Origin: Siderastrea siderea | Taxonomy: Eukaryota > Cnidaria > Anthozoa > Scleractinia > Rhizangiidae | Assembly (NCBI GenBank): GCA_964030785.1 | Contig: OZ034970.1 | Span: 15,951,911 to 16,015,910, forward strand | Reading direction: 5' to 3' | DNA: 64,000 nucleotides | Shown here: positions 63,313 to 64,000 of the stretch, piece by piece | How the letters are laid out: each line of letters starts with the position of its first letter | Numbering within the stretch: the first letter of the stretch is position 1 | Translations under genes and position numbers: made by a program | Notes under the pieces: generated by a model | The model's database searches: none | What the model was told of the DNA's origin: nothing | What the model saw: the letters and a program-made list of their open reading frames with translations, nothing else

Positions 63313-63752
63313 ACATCTAGACGAGATTAAATATTTTATATTTATATTTTATTCTGTACTCTTTTGCGAAATCTCTTTCGGTTCCTAAATATACGTGCTA
63401 TTCCCTGTCGATCATCTGATGCTACTTTTGGTCTGCAAGTGCCTGTTCTTCATGTGCACGTGCCCTTGTGGATTGTGCCAGGCGCATTCTCCCCGTGGTC
63501 TCAGGAGCAAGTATTTATATGATACTGGGGGACTACAAGTCAAGATGGTCAGAAACATGGATGTTCGTACGAGAAACAAATGGCTCTTGGTTTGCGCCAT
63601 TAAAAAAATTGCATTGACGTGAGGAAAGCCATTTTTAACAGAATTCATAACTTAACCAGGAAGGAAAAATATAAGTTTCAAAAGTGAATTTCTCTTGGAT
63701 GGAATCACGAAACTTGCCACCACAGATGGTCTGATCTTCAGGTAGATAAAGC

Positions 63753-63803
63753 AAACAAACAAACAAACAAACAAACAAACAAACAAACAAACAAACAAAC
63801 AAA
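63753..63803. repeat. (CAAA)n microsatellite
   Basis: Thirteen or so CAAA units; the same run is much shorter in the paralogous copy near 15177-15190. Confidence 0.9.
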
Positions 63804-64000
63804 AACGAGCAAATGCTGTTTTTATTTATGAACAACAAAATCCCTTTTATTAAATTTATGCCAGATATTGTAGCAGTGCAAAAATTTCGGTAAGGTAGCG
63901 TTTTCCTGAAGTGTGTATGAAATGTTTTAACTATTAAGACAGACTGACAGTGACTTAGTCTATACATGGAAGTGAGTGAACAACTAGGTGTGTGTGTGTT

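Larger units (their letters stand above)
42103..64000 (+). repeat. Segmental duplication of the MTR 3' end (copy linked to the upstream exons)
   Basis: This is the counterpart of 10188-15385. It is expanded by the Polinton and by a 480-bp MITE. Homology still continues where the window ends. Confidence 0.88.

Noticed and set aside
1..64000. CRISPR arrays, bacterial operons or Shine-Dalgarno sites
   Set aside because: None seen; spliced exons and SINEs show a eukaryotic nuclear sequence.

Overview
The window looks like nuclear DNA of a marine invertebrate, most likely an anthozoan cnidarian such as a stony coral. This is inference from three things: intron-rich host genes, tRNA-derived SINEs of a type common in cnidarians, and a very dense mix of DNA transposons. 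The recognisable host gene is vitamin B12-dependent methionine synthase (MTR), plus strand. Sixteen coding exons between 31750 and 63312 encode its C-terminal part: the cobalamin-binding domain and the SAM-binding activation domain.

Layout. Positions 1-7300 hold several diverged copies of one unidentified repeat unit, interrupted by hAT-like elements and SINE copies. Positions 10188-15385 are an older partial duplicate of the 3' end of MTR (last five exons), now with an in-frame stop, a MULE-like insertion and a LINE fragment. Positions 16159-27120 have the ends of one large DNA transposon (matching terminal inverted repeats, TTATTA flanks). It contains a broken minus-strand gene, itself split by a 2.3-kb foldback element, plus a Crypton-like remnant and three exons of an RS-rich protein. 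A lone TSP1-repeat exon lies at 30957-31127 (minus). MTR exons follow from 31750.

The main discovery is a 17,884-bp Polinton/Maverick element at 43111-60994, inserted in the phase-2 MTR intron between the exons ending at 42957 and starting at 61358. It has 178-bp terminal inverted repeats (one mismatch) and a 6-bp target duplication (GAAGAC). The duplicated MTR copy at 11138-11143 preserves the empty site. It carries a virus-like gene set: a VLTF3-like transcription factor, two related two-helix membrane proteins, a collagen-like fibre, a packaging ATPase, a PPxY structural protein, penton and double-jelly-roll capsid proteins, a core-like protein with GG processing sites, an adenovirus-type protease, a phospholipase A2, a chromodomain integrase, small zinc-finger proteins and a PolB-SF1 helicase-GIY-YIG fusion.

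Two features of the Polinton stand out. Structural genes share a TCTAA/GTAAAC plus ATATA motif directly before the ATG, while three replication-side genes share a CTATATTTAAACGC module about 60 bp upstream, suggesting late and early classes. The protease, phospholipase and integrase frames lack both an ATG and this motif, and each lies in the -1 frame of the gene before it. Two of these overlaps carry a correctly phased slippery heptamer followed by a stem (G GGA AAC with a 7-bp stem; A AAA AAC with a 14-bp stem), so programmed -1 frameshifting is a concrete hypothesis. Single-base deletions in homopolymers are the competing explanation, because the capsid gene, the GIY-YIG segment and one MTR exon also show -1-type breaks.
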